From NCBI RefSeq assembly GCF_050942215.1, contig NZ_CP192056.1:2604001-2668000 (forward strand): 64,000 nucleotides of DNA, in the 5' to 3' direction. The position numbers and the translations under genes were made by a program. This document shows positions 37,240 to 45,993 of the stretch, one piece after another. The notes beneath the pieces are model-generated. The model searched no databases. It was not told the origin of the DNA and saw only the letters and a program-made list of their open reading frames with translations. The DNA is from Sphaerimonospora sp050942215. Lineage in GTDB: Bacteria > Actinomycetota > Actinomycetes > Streptosporangiales > Streptosporangiaceae. Numbering within the stretch: the first letter of the stretch is position 1; every line of letters begins with the position of its first letter.

Positions 37240-38313
37240 TCAGCGGGAGGGACGGGTGGCCGCCCGCCACACGGGAGGGGGTGCCGTCGACTCCCGCACC
37301 ACCAGCCGCGGCGGCGTCAGTGACACCGCGGGCTGGGGCGCACCGGACAGTTCGGCCAGCATCGCCGCCACGGTGGTGCGGCCCAGCCCGACGAAGTCCA
37401 TCTCCACCGTCGTGAGCGCCGGAGTCCAGTACTGCGAGCCCGGCACGCCGTCGAAGCCCACGATGCTCACGTCGCCCGGCACGTCCTTACCCGCCTCGTA
37501 CAACGCGCGGCGCACCGCCAGGGCGATGTCGTCGTTGCCGCACAGGATCGCCGTCACCTCCGGGTCGGCGGCCAGGACCCGGCCGGCCTCGTACGCCGAG
37601 CGCACGTCCCAGCCCGCCGCCAGCACGGGCGGGATGACGGCCCCGGCCTCGCCCAGCGCGCGGCGCCAGCCCGCCTGACGCCCGCTGTGCTCCGACTCGG
37701 AGGGGATCGCCACATGATGGACCGTCCGATGCCCCAGCTCGAGCAGGTGCCGAGTCGCCTCCGCCGAGGCATGCCGCTCGTCCAGGCAGATCGCCGGCCG
37801 CCCCACATCCGGCATCCCGGGCTCGATCGCGGCGGCCGCGGGCAGCGAGCCGGGAAGCGCCCGCAGCACCGCGAGGCCGGCCGCGTCGAAGGCGATCACG
37901 ATCACTCCGCCGGCGCTCGGATCGCTGACGTAGTCGGTGGCGTTACGCACATCGGCCTCGCGGTCGGACTCGACCACCCGAACCCCGACGGCCAGGCCCT
38001 CCACCCGGGCGGCCTCCTCGATGCCCTGCAGCGTCGCGGCATAGCCGTACAGCATCGTGTCGTGGGTCACCACCGTCACCGCCCATGTCCGCCCTGTCCC
38101 CAGAGCCCGGGCGGCGCGGTTGGGCCGGTACCTCAGTCGCTCGATCACCGCCATGACCGTCCGCCGTGTCTCGGCGCTCACGTTCGGCGAGGCGTTCAGC
38201 ACACGGGACACGGTCTGCCTGGACACGCCGGCCGCCGCCGCGACGTCCCGGATGCCCGGCACCATGTCTCGGTCAGGGGACGACGAGGGCGTACCGGCAG
38301 GTGGCTTGTTCAC
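37240..38313 (-). CDS. LacI-family transcriptional regulator of the alpha-galactosidase
   Basis: Sugar-responsive repressor of 357 residues from GTG 38313; a TTG at 38349 lacks a ribosome site, and an ATG at 38265 (MVPGIRDVAAAAGV) is also possible. The N-terminal HTH reads IRDVAAAAGVSRQTVSRVLNASPNVSAETR, followed by the hinge helix RPNRAARALGTG. The periplasmic-binding-like effector domain (about 80-345) ends with IVGFDGVPGSQYWTPALTTVEMDF, typical of the family. It is transcribed in the same direction as the GH36 gene; the two palindromic operators lie between. It probably responds to an alpha-galactoside, by context. Confidence 0.88.
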   Translation of the reverse strand: MNKPPAGTPSSSPDRDMVPGIRDVAAAAGVSRQTVSRVLNASPNVSAETRRTVMAVIERLRYRPNRAARALGTGRTWAVTVVTHDTMLYGYAATLQGIEEAARVEGLAVGVRVVESDREADVRNATDYVSDPSAGGVIVIAFDAAGLAVLRALPGSLPAAAAIEPGMPDVGRPAICLDERHASAEATRHLLELGHRTVHHVAIPSESEHSGRQAGWRRALGEAGAVIPPVLAAGWDVRSAYEAGRVLAADPEVTAILCGNDDIALAVRRALYEAGKDVPGDVSIVGFDGVPGSQYWTPALTTVEMDFVGLGRTTVAAMLAELSGAPQPAVSLTPPRLVVRESTAPPPVWRAATRPSR

Positions 38314-38418
38314 CGTTCCATCGTGATCGCCGTACCGAGCGAGGGTCAAAACGGCCTCCCGCCCTGATCACCGCAGGGCACGGGCCGCCGGGACGGTCGG
38401 TATCGGTCCCGGGAACGG

Positions 38419-39654
38419 TCAGTCCATCGCGAACATGCGCAGAACCAGGCCGGTGCGCGGTTTGGGGCCGAACGAGGTGGACTTGCGCGGCACCCGTTCA
38501 CCCTGGGCCGCCACCTCCAGCACGTCGTCGGTCGCCAGCGGATTGAGCACCACGGCCGTTCCGCCCAGGCTGCGCGCGAGCCGTACGGCGGCCTGCGCGT
38601 CGTGGTGCACGACCAGCACCGTCTGCTCGGTGTCGTCGATGCCCCAGACCTTCGGCAGCAGGAACATGGTGAGGATGGAGGTGTCGAGCGACTTCCACCG
38701 AGCCGAGTGCTCGGCCGGCATGGCGTGGTTGACCTGCAGCGGGTCGGGGTCGGTCAGCAGATGCGGCGGTCCCTCCCCGGCCAGCACGAACGCCGGTCCC
38801 GAGGCCGTGGCGAGCCCGGCCAGGGCGTCTTCGAGCGAGGTGAACTCGTGGACCTGCCCCGCGCCCTTGGCCCGGGTCACGGCCTCTTCCAGGGACAGTC
38901 CGGGGATCACCCGGTGGATCGGCCTGAGCTCGGGCGGGTAGGCGGTCGAGTCCACCAGGTAGGCGAGCCCGTAGTCCCACGGCCCGGGTCCCGGGTGGTC
39001 CCTGCGCAGCGCCTCGTAGGTGGCGTAACGGTGGTGGCCGTCGGCGATGAGCGCCTGCCGGTCCCGCAGGTCCTCGGCTACGGCGGCGATCTCGACGGGA
39101 TCGGTGACCTCCCACAGCCTGTGGTGCACGCCGTCGTGGGTCCGTACGTCGACCAGGGGGAAATGCTGGGTCGCCACGTCGTCGACCAGCCGGGAGGCCG
39201 TGCCGCCGCCCTCGTACACCAGGAAGATCGGCTCCAGGTTCGCCTGGGTGGCCCGCATCAGCGCCAGGCGGTCGGCGACCGGCCCGGGCATCACGTTCTC
39301 GTGCGGCAGCACCGACCTCGATCCGATGCCCACCGCGCCGATCAGGCCCCGCTGCAGGAAACCGACCCCGCTCTGCTCGTACACGTACAGCCCCGGCAGG
39401 TCGTCCACGGCCAGCACGCCGGTGTCGAGCCACTCGAGCAGTTCGTCCCGCGCCTCCCCATAATGACTGATGCCGGGAAGGATCAGCCGCACCACGTTGT
39501 TCGGATGACGGCGGAGCAAGTCCCGGGCGTCGTCCGGAGAGACGAGATCGTACGGCGGGGAGGTGACGGCGGCCAGATCGTCCACCCCGTAGCGCACGCC
39601 GCGGAACGGACGTAGCACCAGTCCCGCCCGTTCAGAAATCTCCATATCGGGCAT
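38419..39654 (-). CDS. DUF1015 family protein
   Basis: Product of 411 residues matching the widespread DUF1015 family (HTH-domain-associated in some, enzymatic role unknown). Conserved segments are RPFRGVRY, VTSPPYDLVSPDDARDLLRRHPNNVVRL, GLYVYEQ, GSRSVLPHENVMPGPVADRLALMRATQANLEPIF and LIADGHHRYATYEALR. The last, with its DGHHR, is the most conserved and looks like an active or metal site. No signal peptide or membrane segment is visible. Divergent from the TPR/HAD pair across 77 bp. Confidence 0.85.
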   Translation of the reverse strand: MPDMEISERAGLVLRPFRGVRYGVDDLAAVTSPPYDLVSPDDARDLLRRHPNNVVRLILPGISHYGEARDELLEWLDTGVLAVDDLPGLYVYEQSGVGFLQRGLIGAVGIGSRSVLPHENVMPGPVADRLALMRATQANLEPIFLVYEGGGTASRLVDDVATQHFPLVDVRTHDGVHHRLWEVTDPVEIAAVAEDLRDRQALIADGHHRYATYEALRRDHPGPGPWDYGLAYLVDSTAYPPELRPIHRVIPGLSLEEAVTRAKGAGQVHEFTSLEDALAGLATASGPAFVLAGEGPPHLLTDPDPLQVNHAMPAEHSARWKSLDTSILTMFLLPKVWGIDDTEQTVLVVHHDAQAAVRLARSLGGTAVVLNPLATDDVLEVAAQGERVPRKSTSFGPKPRTGLVLRMFAMD

Positions 39655-39731
39655 GTTGCCATAAGGACCGGACGACCGAACGCGGCGGTGCCCGGATGTC
39701 GATTAAGTAAGACCACAGGAGGCCATACCCA

Positions 39732-40157
39732 ATGACCCAGGGAAGAAACGGGGCGTCGGAGTTCTCCGATCGCGGTGCCCCGTCGGGAGACGTCTACGAG
39801 TGGTTCACGCGGGGGACGAGACTGCTGCGCGAGGGCAGTCCCGCCGCGGCCGCCGCGCTGCTCGAGCGGGCCGCGCAGGCGGAGCCGGAGTCGTGCAGCA
39901 TCCGCGAGGCGCTCGCCCGGGCCCAGTTCAACTCCCGCCGCTACATCGAGGCCGCCGGCAGTTTCCAGTGGATCGTCGACGCCAACCCCGTGGAAGACTA
40001 CGCCTACTACGGCCTGGGCATGGCCCGGTGGCGTACCGGTGACGTGGAGGGCGCGCAGGAACCGCTCGCCGTGGCCGTGGCGATGCGGCCCGACCTGCGC
40101 CACTACGTCTCGGCGCTGAAACAGGTCCGCGCGACGCTCCGGGCGAGGCACGCATGA
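39732..40157 (+). CDS. Short tetratricopeptide-repeat protein
   Basis: Product of 141 residues with about three TPR-like helical pairs: YEWFTRGTRLLREGSPAAAAALLERAAQAEPES, SIREALARAQFNSRRYIEAAGSFQWIVDANP, and YAYYGLGMARWRTGDVEGAQEPLAVAVAMRP. No signal peptide, so probably a cytoplasmic adaptor. CAGGAGG lies nine bases before the ATG. Its stop overlaps the HAD gene start (ATGA), implying coupled translation and a possible functional link. It is smaller than, and distinct from, the Arg-rich TPR protein at 30917-33478. Confidence 0.85.
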   Translation: MTQGRNGASEFSDRGAPSGDVYEWFTRGTRLLREGSPAAAAALLERAAQAEPESCSIREALARAQFNSRRYIEAAGSFQWIVDANPVEDYAYYGLGMARWRTGDVEGAQEPLAVAVAMRPDLRHYVSALKQVRATLRARHA

Positions 40158-41224
40158 CCGCCCCGGTGATCGGCCCGCAGAACGGCGGCGTCGGGAACGA
40201 CGAGGGGGAGCGGTCGCGCGGGCCGGCGCTGGTCGGCGCCTACGACACGCTCCTGCTCGATCTCGACGGGGTGGTCTATCTCGGCAGGCATGCCGTCGAG
40301 GGCGCCCCCGAGGCGCTGACGGCCGCCCGTGACCTCGGGGTGCGGCTCGCCTTCGTGACCAACAACGCCTCCAGGACGCCGGGCGCGATCGCGCAGCACC
40401 TGCGTCATCTCGGGGTTCCGGCGGAGCGGGAGGACGTCGTGACGTCCGCTCAGGCGGCCGCCCGGCTGGTGGCCGAGCGGGTTCCCCCGGGTTCGGCCGT
40501 GCTGGTCGTCGGCGGCATGGGCCTGCGCCTGGCCGTACGATCACACGGACTGCGGCCGGTGACCACGGCTCGGGACGCACCCGCCGCCGTGGTCCAGGGC
40601 ATGTGGGAAGGCGTGTCGTACAGCCTGCTGTCGGAGGGCGCGCTGGCGGTACGGCAGGGCGCGTGGTTCGTGGCGGCCAACGCCGACACGACGATGCCCA
40701 CCGGCCGGGGCCAGCTGCCGGGCAACGGCGCGATGTCCCGGGTGATCGCCACGGCGACCGGCGTCGAACCGGTGGTGGCCGGCAAACCGGAGCCGCCGCT
40801 GCACCGTGAGTCGATGATCCGTACGGGATCGCGGCGCCCGCTGGTCGTCGGAGACCGGCTCGACACCGACATCGAGGGAGCCAACCGGGCCGGAGTGGAC
40901 AGCCTGCTCGTGCTGACCGGGGTGGCCGGACCGCTCGACGCGCTCACGGCGGGCCCCCGCCATCGCCCCACGTACATCTGCGCCGGCCTGTCCGGTTTGC
41001 ACGAGCCCGCGCCGCCGGTGCGGCGGAGCGACACGGGCTGGAGCTGCCGCGGCTGGGAGGCTTCGTGGGAGGACGGACAGCTGGTGCTCGCCGCTCCTCG
41101 CGATGGCCGGGGGGATCGCGTGGACGGGTTGCGCGCCGCATGCGCGGCCGCCTGGGCGATGGCCGGGGACGGCCGGGCCGACGAGGACGCCGTCAAGCCC
41201 GTCCTGTCCGCCATCGACACCTGA
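40154..41224 (+). CDS. HAD-IIA superfamily hydrolase (NagD / phosphoglycolate-phosphatase type)
   Basis: Phosphatase of 356 residues. Motif I is LLLDLDGVVYLG (nucleophile and acid/base Asp near 36/38), motif II FVTNNASRTPG, the IIA cap lies in the middle (WFVAANADTTMPTGRG), motif III is the Lys in VAGKPEPP, and motif IV is VVGDRLDTDIEGANRAG. The C-terminal about 70 residues after the HAD fold (from SDTGWSCRGWEASW) are an extra domain seen in actinobacterial homologues. The ATG at 40154 overlaps the TPR stop. It corresponds in order to M. tuberculosis Rv1692, reported as a glycerol-3-phosphate phosphatase; that activity here is inference. The 53-bp repeat begins 9 bp after its stop. Confidence 0.9.
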   Translation: MTAPVIGPQNGGVGNDEGERSRGPALVGAYDTLLLDLDGVVYLGRHAVEGAPEALTAARDLGVRLAFVTNNASRTPGAIAQHLRHLGVPAEREDVVTSAQAAARLVAERVPPGSAVLVVGGMGLRLAVRSHGLRPVTTARDAPAAVVQGMWEGVSYSLLSEGALAVRQGAWFVAANADTTMPTGRGQLPGNGAMSRVIATATGVEPVVAGKPEPPLHRESMIRTGSRRPLVVGDRLDTDIEGANRAGVDSLLVLTGVAGPLDALTAGPRHRPTYICAGLSGLHEPAPPVRRSDTGWSCRGWEASWEDGQLVLAAPRDGRGDRVDGLRAACAAAWAMAGDGRADEDAVKPVLSAIDT

Positions 41225-41232
41225 CCCCGCCC

Positions 41233-41472
41233 GTGATCTTGCACTTTCTCGCACGTCATCCCCGTGAGCTGCGCGAATCACATCCGTGATCTTGCAGATA
41301 CTCGCAGTCGGGCCACCTGACCTGCATGGATGCGTTAGCTGATCATGCACTTGCGACTGCAAGATCACGAACGGTGTCTTCGCTGCTCAGGGCGGATGCC
41401 TGCGAGAAAGTGCAAGATCACGGATGTGAAAGACCTGGTCCCGGCTCGACGTGCGAGTATTCGCAAGATCAC
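41233..41472. repeat. 53-bp-period intergenic repeat, locus B (three direct plus three inverted units)
   Basis: Direct units start at 41233, 41286 and 41339 (53-bp steps). Inverted units end at 41368, 41421 and 41472 (53 and 51 bp). The 21-bp block at 41233 and the inverted one at 41401-41421 are identical. The six units are symmetric about 41353, so the whole is an imperfect palindrome of about 240 bp. Unit 6 and 7 share the core TGATCATGCACTTGCGACT/GCAAGATCAC. The same unit occurs at 18913-19038. It fills the space between the convergent HAD and SCP2 genes. Confidence 0.88.
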
Positions 41473-41496
41473 CATGGGGGAGGTGAGGGGGCCGCG

Positions 41497-41844
41497 TCAG
41501 AGGAGTTTGCGGAGACGGAGCAGGTCGCCGAGGCTGGCGTCGATCTTGACGCGCCCGCAGAAGAGGGCGCGGGCCATGTCGAGTTCGCCGTTCACCATGG
41601 AGACCAGGTCCGCGCTGCCGAGGGTGAGCTTCACCTCCGCCGGTCGGCCGTCCTCCGGCGGGACCTCCTTGAACGGGTCGAGTCCCTCCGGGTGGATCCG
41701 GCTGTAGAAGGTGACGCCGAGGTCGGAGATCCGGCAGGCCAGCCTGCGCTCCACCACGTGTTTGGCTCGATCCTTCGCGCTTATCTCGGCGAACTGCTCG
41801 ATGAGCTTTTCCAGCGCCGCCCGACATTCCTCGACGGTCGCCAT
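41497..41844 (-). CDS. SCP2 sterol-binding-like domain protein
   Basis: Product of 115 residues with an SCP2-type lipid-binding fold: DGRPAEVKLTLGSADLVSMVNGELDMARALFCGRVKIDASLGDLLRLRKL matches the domain's beta/alpha end (FxGKxKIxGDxxLAxKL pattern). The ATG at 41844 (MATVEECRAALEK) has AAAGGA upstream on the minus strand; an in-frame start at 41892 would add a poorly conserved 16 residues. It probably binds an acyl or sterol-like ligand; partner unknown. Confidence 0.8.
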   Translation of the reverse strand: MATVEECRAALEKLIEQFAEISAKDRAKHVVERRLACRISDLGVTFYSRIHPEGLDPFKEVPPEDGRPAEVKLTLGSADLVSMVNGELDMARALFCGRVKIDASLGDLLRLRKLL

Positions 41845-42103
41845 GCGCTGTCCTTTCTCTTCACGGACCTTCAGAGGGCCTTCCCCGGACACGACTGTCC
41901 GCTACCACCGACGGTAGCTTTCCACGTGAGCGTTGTGCGAAATCAAGGAAGTGCCAAAGACGAGATGGGGCTCCAATATGTGGCAGGAGACGGCGCGGCC
42001 CTCGTCGGCGTCCGATAACGTCGAGGCGAACCAGGAGGGCGGCGAACACCGCGATGCCGGCGGACACGGCGCGCCTCGCCCGTCCGCTTCGTGGAGGGGA
42101 TCG

Positions 42104-42313
42104 ATGACCGAGATCGGCGGTGCCGGGCCGGAGCGCCCTCCGTTCGCCGGCGGCGTGGATCCGGTGATGTCGCCCATCGACCGGCTCGGCGGCACGCCGG
42201 TGGCGGGGCACGTCGCTATCTTCGAAGAGGTGCTCACCGGTCTCGAGGCCGTGCTCGCGTCGGTGGACGACCCTGCCCCCGGCCCGGACGCGACAGCGGA
42301 CGTGCGGTCGTGA
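42104..42313 (+). CDS. Small conserved protein upstream of tlyA (Rv1693-like position)
   Basis: Product of 69 residues. The conserved part is VMSPIDRLGGTPVAGHVAIFEEVLTGLEAVLASVDD, a single amphipathic helical pair. GGAGGGG stands just before ATG 42104; the frame is open further upstream to 41933, but that part lacks conservation and a ribosome site. Its stop overlaps the tlyA start (GTGA). Small proteins in this slot are conserved next to tlyA in Actinobacteria (Rv1693 in M. tuberculosis, 58 residues). No function is known to me. Confidence 0.75.
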   Translation: MTEIGGAGPERPPFAGGVDPVMSPIDRLGGTPVAGHVAIFEEVLTGLEAVLASVDDPAPGPDATADVRS

Positions 42314-43122
42314 CCAGGCGGATGAGACTGGACAGCGAGCTCGTACGCCGCGGGCTCGCCAGGTCACGCGAGCAGGCGGCCGGCCTCATCAGGGCCGGCC
42401 GGGTCTCGGTGGCGGGCCGCCCGGCCGGCAAGCCCGCGACGCAGGTCGACACCGCCATCGCGATCGTGGTCGCGGAGACCTCCGAGGGACCGGACTACGT
42501 GTCACGGGGCGCCCACAAGCTCCTCGGCGCGCTGAAGGCGTTCGAGGGGCTCACGGTGGCGGGCCGGCGGTGCCTGGACGCGGGCGCGTCCACCGGCGGC
42601 TTCACCGATGTGCTGCTCAGGCACGGCGCGGCCCACGTGCTCGCCGTGGACGTCGGGTACGGCCAGCTCGCCTGGTCCCTGCGCACCGACGAGCGGGTGA
42701 CGGTGATGGAACGGGTGAACGTCCGCGACCTGACCCCTGACATGGTGGGGGAGCCGCCGACGCTGATCGTGGGCGACCTGTCGTTCATCTCGCTGCGCCT
42801 GGTCCTGCCCGCTCTGGCGGCCTGCGCGGCGGAGACGGCGGAGTTCGCCCTGCTGGTCAAACCGCAGTTCGAGGTGGGCAGGGAGCGGGTCGGGCCGGGC
42901 GGCGTGGTCCGCGATCCGCTGCTGCGGGCCGGGGCGGTCGCCGATGTCGCGGCGGCGGCCCGGACCCTGGGGCTGACCGTGAAGGGCGTCACGGCGAGCC
43001 CCCTGCCCGGACCATCCGGGAACGTGGAATATCTCCTGTGGCTTGGGAAGGGATCGGAGCACAAGCCGGTCCCCGATCTGACGGCGGCCATCGAGCGGGC
43101 GGTGGCGGAGGGACCTCGGTGA
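42310..43122 (+). CDS. tlyA: TlyA-type rRNA 2'-O-methyltransferase / hemolysin-like
   Basis: Product of 270 residues. An N-terminal S4 RNA-binding domain (about 5-65; LVRRGLARSREQAAGLIRAGRVSVAG) precedes an FtsJ-like Rossmann methyltransferase with SAM loop LDAGASTGGFTDVLL. Then come DVGYGQLAWSLR, GDLSFISLRLVLPAL and LLVKPQFEVGRERVGPGGVVRD. The S4 plus FtsJ layout is TlyA; in mycobacteria it methylates 16S C1409 and 23S C1920 and confers capreomycin sensitivity. Start GTG 42310 overlaps the upstream TGA; an ATG four codons later is also possible. Confidence 0.93.
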   Translation: MTRRMRLDSELVRRGLARSREQAAGLIRAGRVSVAGRPAGKPATQVDTAIAIVVAETSEGPDYVSRGAHKLLGALKAFEGLTVAGRRCLDAGASTGGFTDVLLRHGAAHVLAVDVGYGQLAWSLRTDERVTVMERVNVRDLTPDMVGEPPTLIVGDLSFISLRLVLPALAACAAETAEFALLVKPQFEVGRERVGPGGVVRDPLLRAGAVADVAAAARTLGLTVKGVTASPLPGPSGNVEYLLWLGKGSEHKPVPDLTAAIERAVAEGPR

Positions 43123-43129
43123 GCGACGC

Positions 43130-43183
43130 GTGAACACCAGGCGAACGGTGAACACCGATCCGACGGTGAACACCAAGCGGATG
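43130..43183 (+). repeat. 18-bp tandem repeat triplicating the NAD kinase start codon
   Basis: Three 18-bp units, each beginning GTGAACACC, start at 43130, 43148 and 43166. They encode VNTxx(T/M) three times at the extreme N-terminus. Confidence 0.85.
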
Positions 43184-44074
43184 GTTCTCGTTACGGCCCA
43201 TACGGGCCGGCCGGCCGCGGTCGAGAGCGCCAGGCTGGTGATCGACCGGCTGATCGACGCGGGGCTGAACGTGCGGGTGCTCGACTGCGAGGCGGACGAG
43301 ATCGGCTGCACCGGCGCCGAGGTGGTCCCGGATGGCCCGGCGGCGCTCGACGAGGTCGAGATGATCATCGTGCTGGGCGGCGACGGGACACTGCTGCGCG
43401 CCGCTGAGCTGGCCCGTCCCCTGGGTGTGCCGCTGCTCGGTGTCAACCTCGGGCACGTGGGCTTTCTCGCCGAGGCCGAGGTGGAGGACCTCGCCGCCGC
43501 CGTCGACCGCGTGGTCGAGGGACGCTACGACGTCGAGGAGCGGATGACCATCGACGTCATCGCCCGGCTCAACGGCTCGGTCATCGCCGAGACGTGGGCG
43601 CTCAACGAGGCGTCGGTCGAGAAGGTGGACCGCATGCTGGAGGTGGTGGCCGAGATCGACGGGCGGCCGCTGTCGCGGTGGGGCTGCGACGGGGTGATCT
43701 GCGCGACGCCGACCGGGTCGACCGCCTACGCGTTCTCCGCCGGCGGTCCCGTCGTCTGGCCGGAGGTGGAGGCGCTGCTGCTGGTGCCCAACAGCGCGCA
43801 CGCGCTGTTCGCCCGGCCGATGGTGGTCTCGCCGCGGTCCACGCTCGCTGTCGAGATCGTCCCCGGCACCGGCCCCGGGGTCCTGTGGTGCGACGGCCGC
43901 CGCCGCTTCGACGTCCCGCCGGCGGCCCGGGTGGAGGTCCGCCGGTCGGCCGTGCCCGTACGGCTCGCGCGCCTGCTCGGCGTGGAGACCACGGGCGCGC
44001 CGTTCACCGACCGTCTGGTCGCCAAGTTCGAGTTGCCGGTGGAGGGCTGGCGGGGCCGTTCCCGTCCACACTGA
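43130..44074 (+). CDS. ppnK: NAD kinase
   Basis: Phosphorylates NAD to NADP with ATP or polyphosphate. The 314 residues include IIVLGGDGTLLRAAELA (GGDGT), GVNLGHVGFLAE, ALNEASVEK (NE/D motif) and the NAD-binding ICATPTGSTAYAFSAGGPVV. The first 18 codons are three copies of an 18-bp unit, each starting GTGAACACC, so there are three in-frame GTG starts at 43130, 43148 and 43166. The first has GGAGGGAC upstream. The gene is 7 bp after tlyA and upstream of recN, as in M. tuberculosis. Confidence 0.93.
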   Translation: MNTRRTVNTDPTVNTKRMVLVTAHTGRPAAVESARLVIDRLIDAGLNVRVLDCEADEIGCTGAEVVPDGPAALDEVEMIIVLGGDGTLLRAAELARPLGVPLLGVNLGHVGFLAEAEVEDLAAAVDRVVEGRYDVEERMTIDVIARLNGSVIAETWALNEASVEKVDRMLEVVAEIDGRPLSRWGCDGVICATPTGSTAYAFSAGGPVVWPEVEALLLVPNSAHALFARPMVVSPRSTLAVEIVPGTGPGVLWCDGRRRFDVPPAARVEVRRSAVPVRLARLLGVETTGAPFTDRLVAKFELPVEGWRGRSRPH

Positions 44075-44169
44075 CCGCGCACTCATCGAAAATCTTGACG
44101 TATAGCGCGTAGGATCTCGTGGGCACTTAGGGAGACGACTCAGTACGGTCGGCGAATCGGGAGGGACCA

Positions 44170-45918
44170 GTGCGGCCAAGGGTCGAGGAGGTCCGCATCC
44201 GGGGGCTCGGCGTGATCGACGAGGCTGTCCTGGAGCTGTCACCGGGGTTCACCGTCGTCACCGGGGAGACGGGCGCGGGCAAGACGATGGTGGTGACCGG
44301 GCTCGGCCTGCTGTTCGGCGGCCGGGCCGACCCGGCGAGGGTCCGGCCCGGGGCCGACCGGGCCACGATCGAGGGGACGCTCGTCGTCGAGCCGGACGGC
44401 CGGGTGGCCCGGCAGGTCGCCGACGTCGGCGGCGAGGTCGAGGACGGCACGCTCATCATCTCCAGGACCGTGTCGTCCGAGGGCCGATCCCGCGCCTGGC
44501 TCGGCGGCCGCTCGGTCCCGGTGGGCACCCTCACGTTCATCGCCGACGACCTGGTCGCCGTGCACGGCCAGATGGACCAGCAGCGGCTGCTCCAGCCGGG
44601 CCGCCAGCGTGCGGCCCTCGACCGCTACGCGGGCGACGAGCTCGTCAAACCGCTGCGCGCCTACGAGCAGGCGTACAAGCGCCACAGGAAGGTCGGGGAG
44701 CTGCTCGGCGAGCTGACCGCGCGGGCCAGGGAGCGGGCCCAGGAGGCCGACGTGCTGCGGTTCGGCCTGACGGAGATCGAGAAGGCCGAGCCGAGGGAAG
44801 GGGAGGACGCCGAGCTGAGGGAGGAGGCCGACCGGCTCTCCCACGCGGACGCGCTGCGCACCGCCGCCGTCACCGCGCACGGCGCCCTTCTCGGCGACCC
44901 CATGTCCGGCGAGCAGGGCGTGTACGACGCGGTGTCGCTGGTGGGCCAGGCGCGCTCGGCGATCGAGACGGTGCGCGACTTCGACTCCGTGCTCGCCGGC
45001 CTCGCCGACCGGCTGGCCGAGGCGGGCTATCTGCTCTCGGACATCGCGACCGAGCTGGCGGCCTACGCCGAGTCCGTCGAGGCCGACCCCGCGCGGCTGG
45101 CCGCCGTACAGGAGCGCAGGTCGCTGCTGACCGGGCTGACCCGCAAGTACGGCGCGGACGCTTCGGCGGTGCTGGCCTGGGCCCGGCAGGCCGCCGCGAG
45201 GCTCGCCGAGCTCGACGGGGACGACGAGCGGATCGATGAGCTGAGGCGGGAGCACACGGCGCTGACGGAACGGCTCGGCGAGCTGGCCGCCGAGCTCACG
45301 GCCATCCGCGGCGGCGCGGCCGAGCGCTTCGGCGCGGCGGTGACCGAGGAGCTGGCCGCGCTGGCCATGCCGCACGCCAGGGTGAGTGTGGCGATCACCG
45401 AGGGCGGCGGGTTCGGCCCGCACGGCGTGGACGAGGTGGAGATCCGCCTGGCTCCGCACCCGGGTGCGCCCGCGCTGCCGCTGACCAAGGGGGCGTCGGG
45501 GGGTGAGCTGAGCCGCGTCATGCTCGCGATCGAGGTGGTCTTCGCCGGCGCCGATCCGGTGCCGACGTTCGTCTTCGACGAGGTCGACGCGGGTGTCGGC
45601 GGCAAGGCCGCCGTCGAGATCGGCAGACGGCTGGCCAAGCTGGCCAGGACCGCCCAGGTCATCGTGGTCACGCACCTGCCGCAGGTCGCGGCCTTCGCCG
45701 ATCAGCACCTGGTGGTGGAGAAGGCGGGGGACGGCCGGGTGGTGCGCAGCGGCGTCGTGGCGCTCGATCAGGAGGGCCGCGCCCGGGAGCTGTCGCGGAT
45801 GCTCGCCGGGCTGGAGGACTCGGAGCTCGGCCGGGCGCACGCGGCGGAGTTGCTGTCCATCGCCGCCGCCGACAAGGCGGCGTGGGAGAAGGCCGCCGAC
45901 GGCCGACAGAAGTCTTAA
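44170..45918 (+). CDS. recN: DNA repair protein RecN
   Basis: SMC-like ATPase for double-strand-break repair, 582 residues. Walker A is VTGETGAGKTMVVTGL (about 34-42). A long central coiled coil (about 155-400) with many Glu/Arg/Ala residues separates the two head halves. Signature LTKGASGGELSRVMLAIEVV and Walker B TFVFDEVDAGVGGKAA follow, then VIVVTHLPQVAAFADQH. GGGAGGGAC precedes GTG 44170. A -10-like TAGGAT lies near 44110 but I see no convincing LexA or PafBC site in the 95-bp gap. Confidence 0.95.
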   Translation: MRPRVEEVRIRGLGVIDEAVLELSPGFTVVTGETGAGKTMVVTGLGLLFGGRADPARVRPGADRATIEGTLVVEPDGRVARQVADVGGEVEDGTLIISRTVSSEGRSRAWLGGRSVPVGTLTFIADDLVAVHGQMDQQRLLQPGRQRAALDRYAGDELVKPLRAYEQAYKRHRKVGELLGELTARARERAQEADVLRFGLTEIEKAEPREGEDAELREEADRLSHADALRTAAVTAHGALLGDPMSGEQGVYDAVSLVGQARSAIETVRDFDSVLAGLADRLAEAGYLLSDIATELAAYAESVEADPARLAAVQERRSLLTGLTRKYGADASAVLAWARQAAARLAELDGDDERIDELRREHTALTERLGELAAELTAIRGGAAERFGAAVTEELAALAMPHARVSVAITEGGGFGPHGVDEVEIRLAPHPGAPALPLTKGASGGELSRVMLAIEVVFAGADPVPTFVFDEVDAGVGGKAAVEIGRRLAKLARTAQVIVVTHLPQVAAFADQHLVVEKAGDGRVVRSGVVALDQEGRARELSRMLAGLEDSELGRAHAAELLSIAAADKAAWEKAADGRQKS

Positions 45919-45993
45919 CAACTTGTGGCGAAAATGACACGCTCCGGGGTGAGCCGCCATGCCCACCGCCGTCATCTGGCAGGATGGTTGTTG

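Noticed and set aside
44075..44169. SOS or PafBC site before recN
   Set aside because: TTGACG and TAGGAT are only 9 bp apart and do not fit either consensus; no TCGAAC-N4-GTTCGA palindrome.
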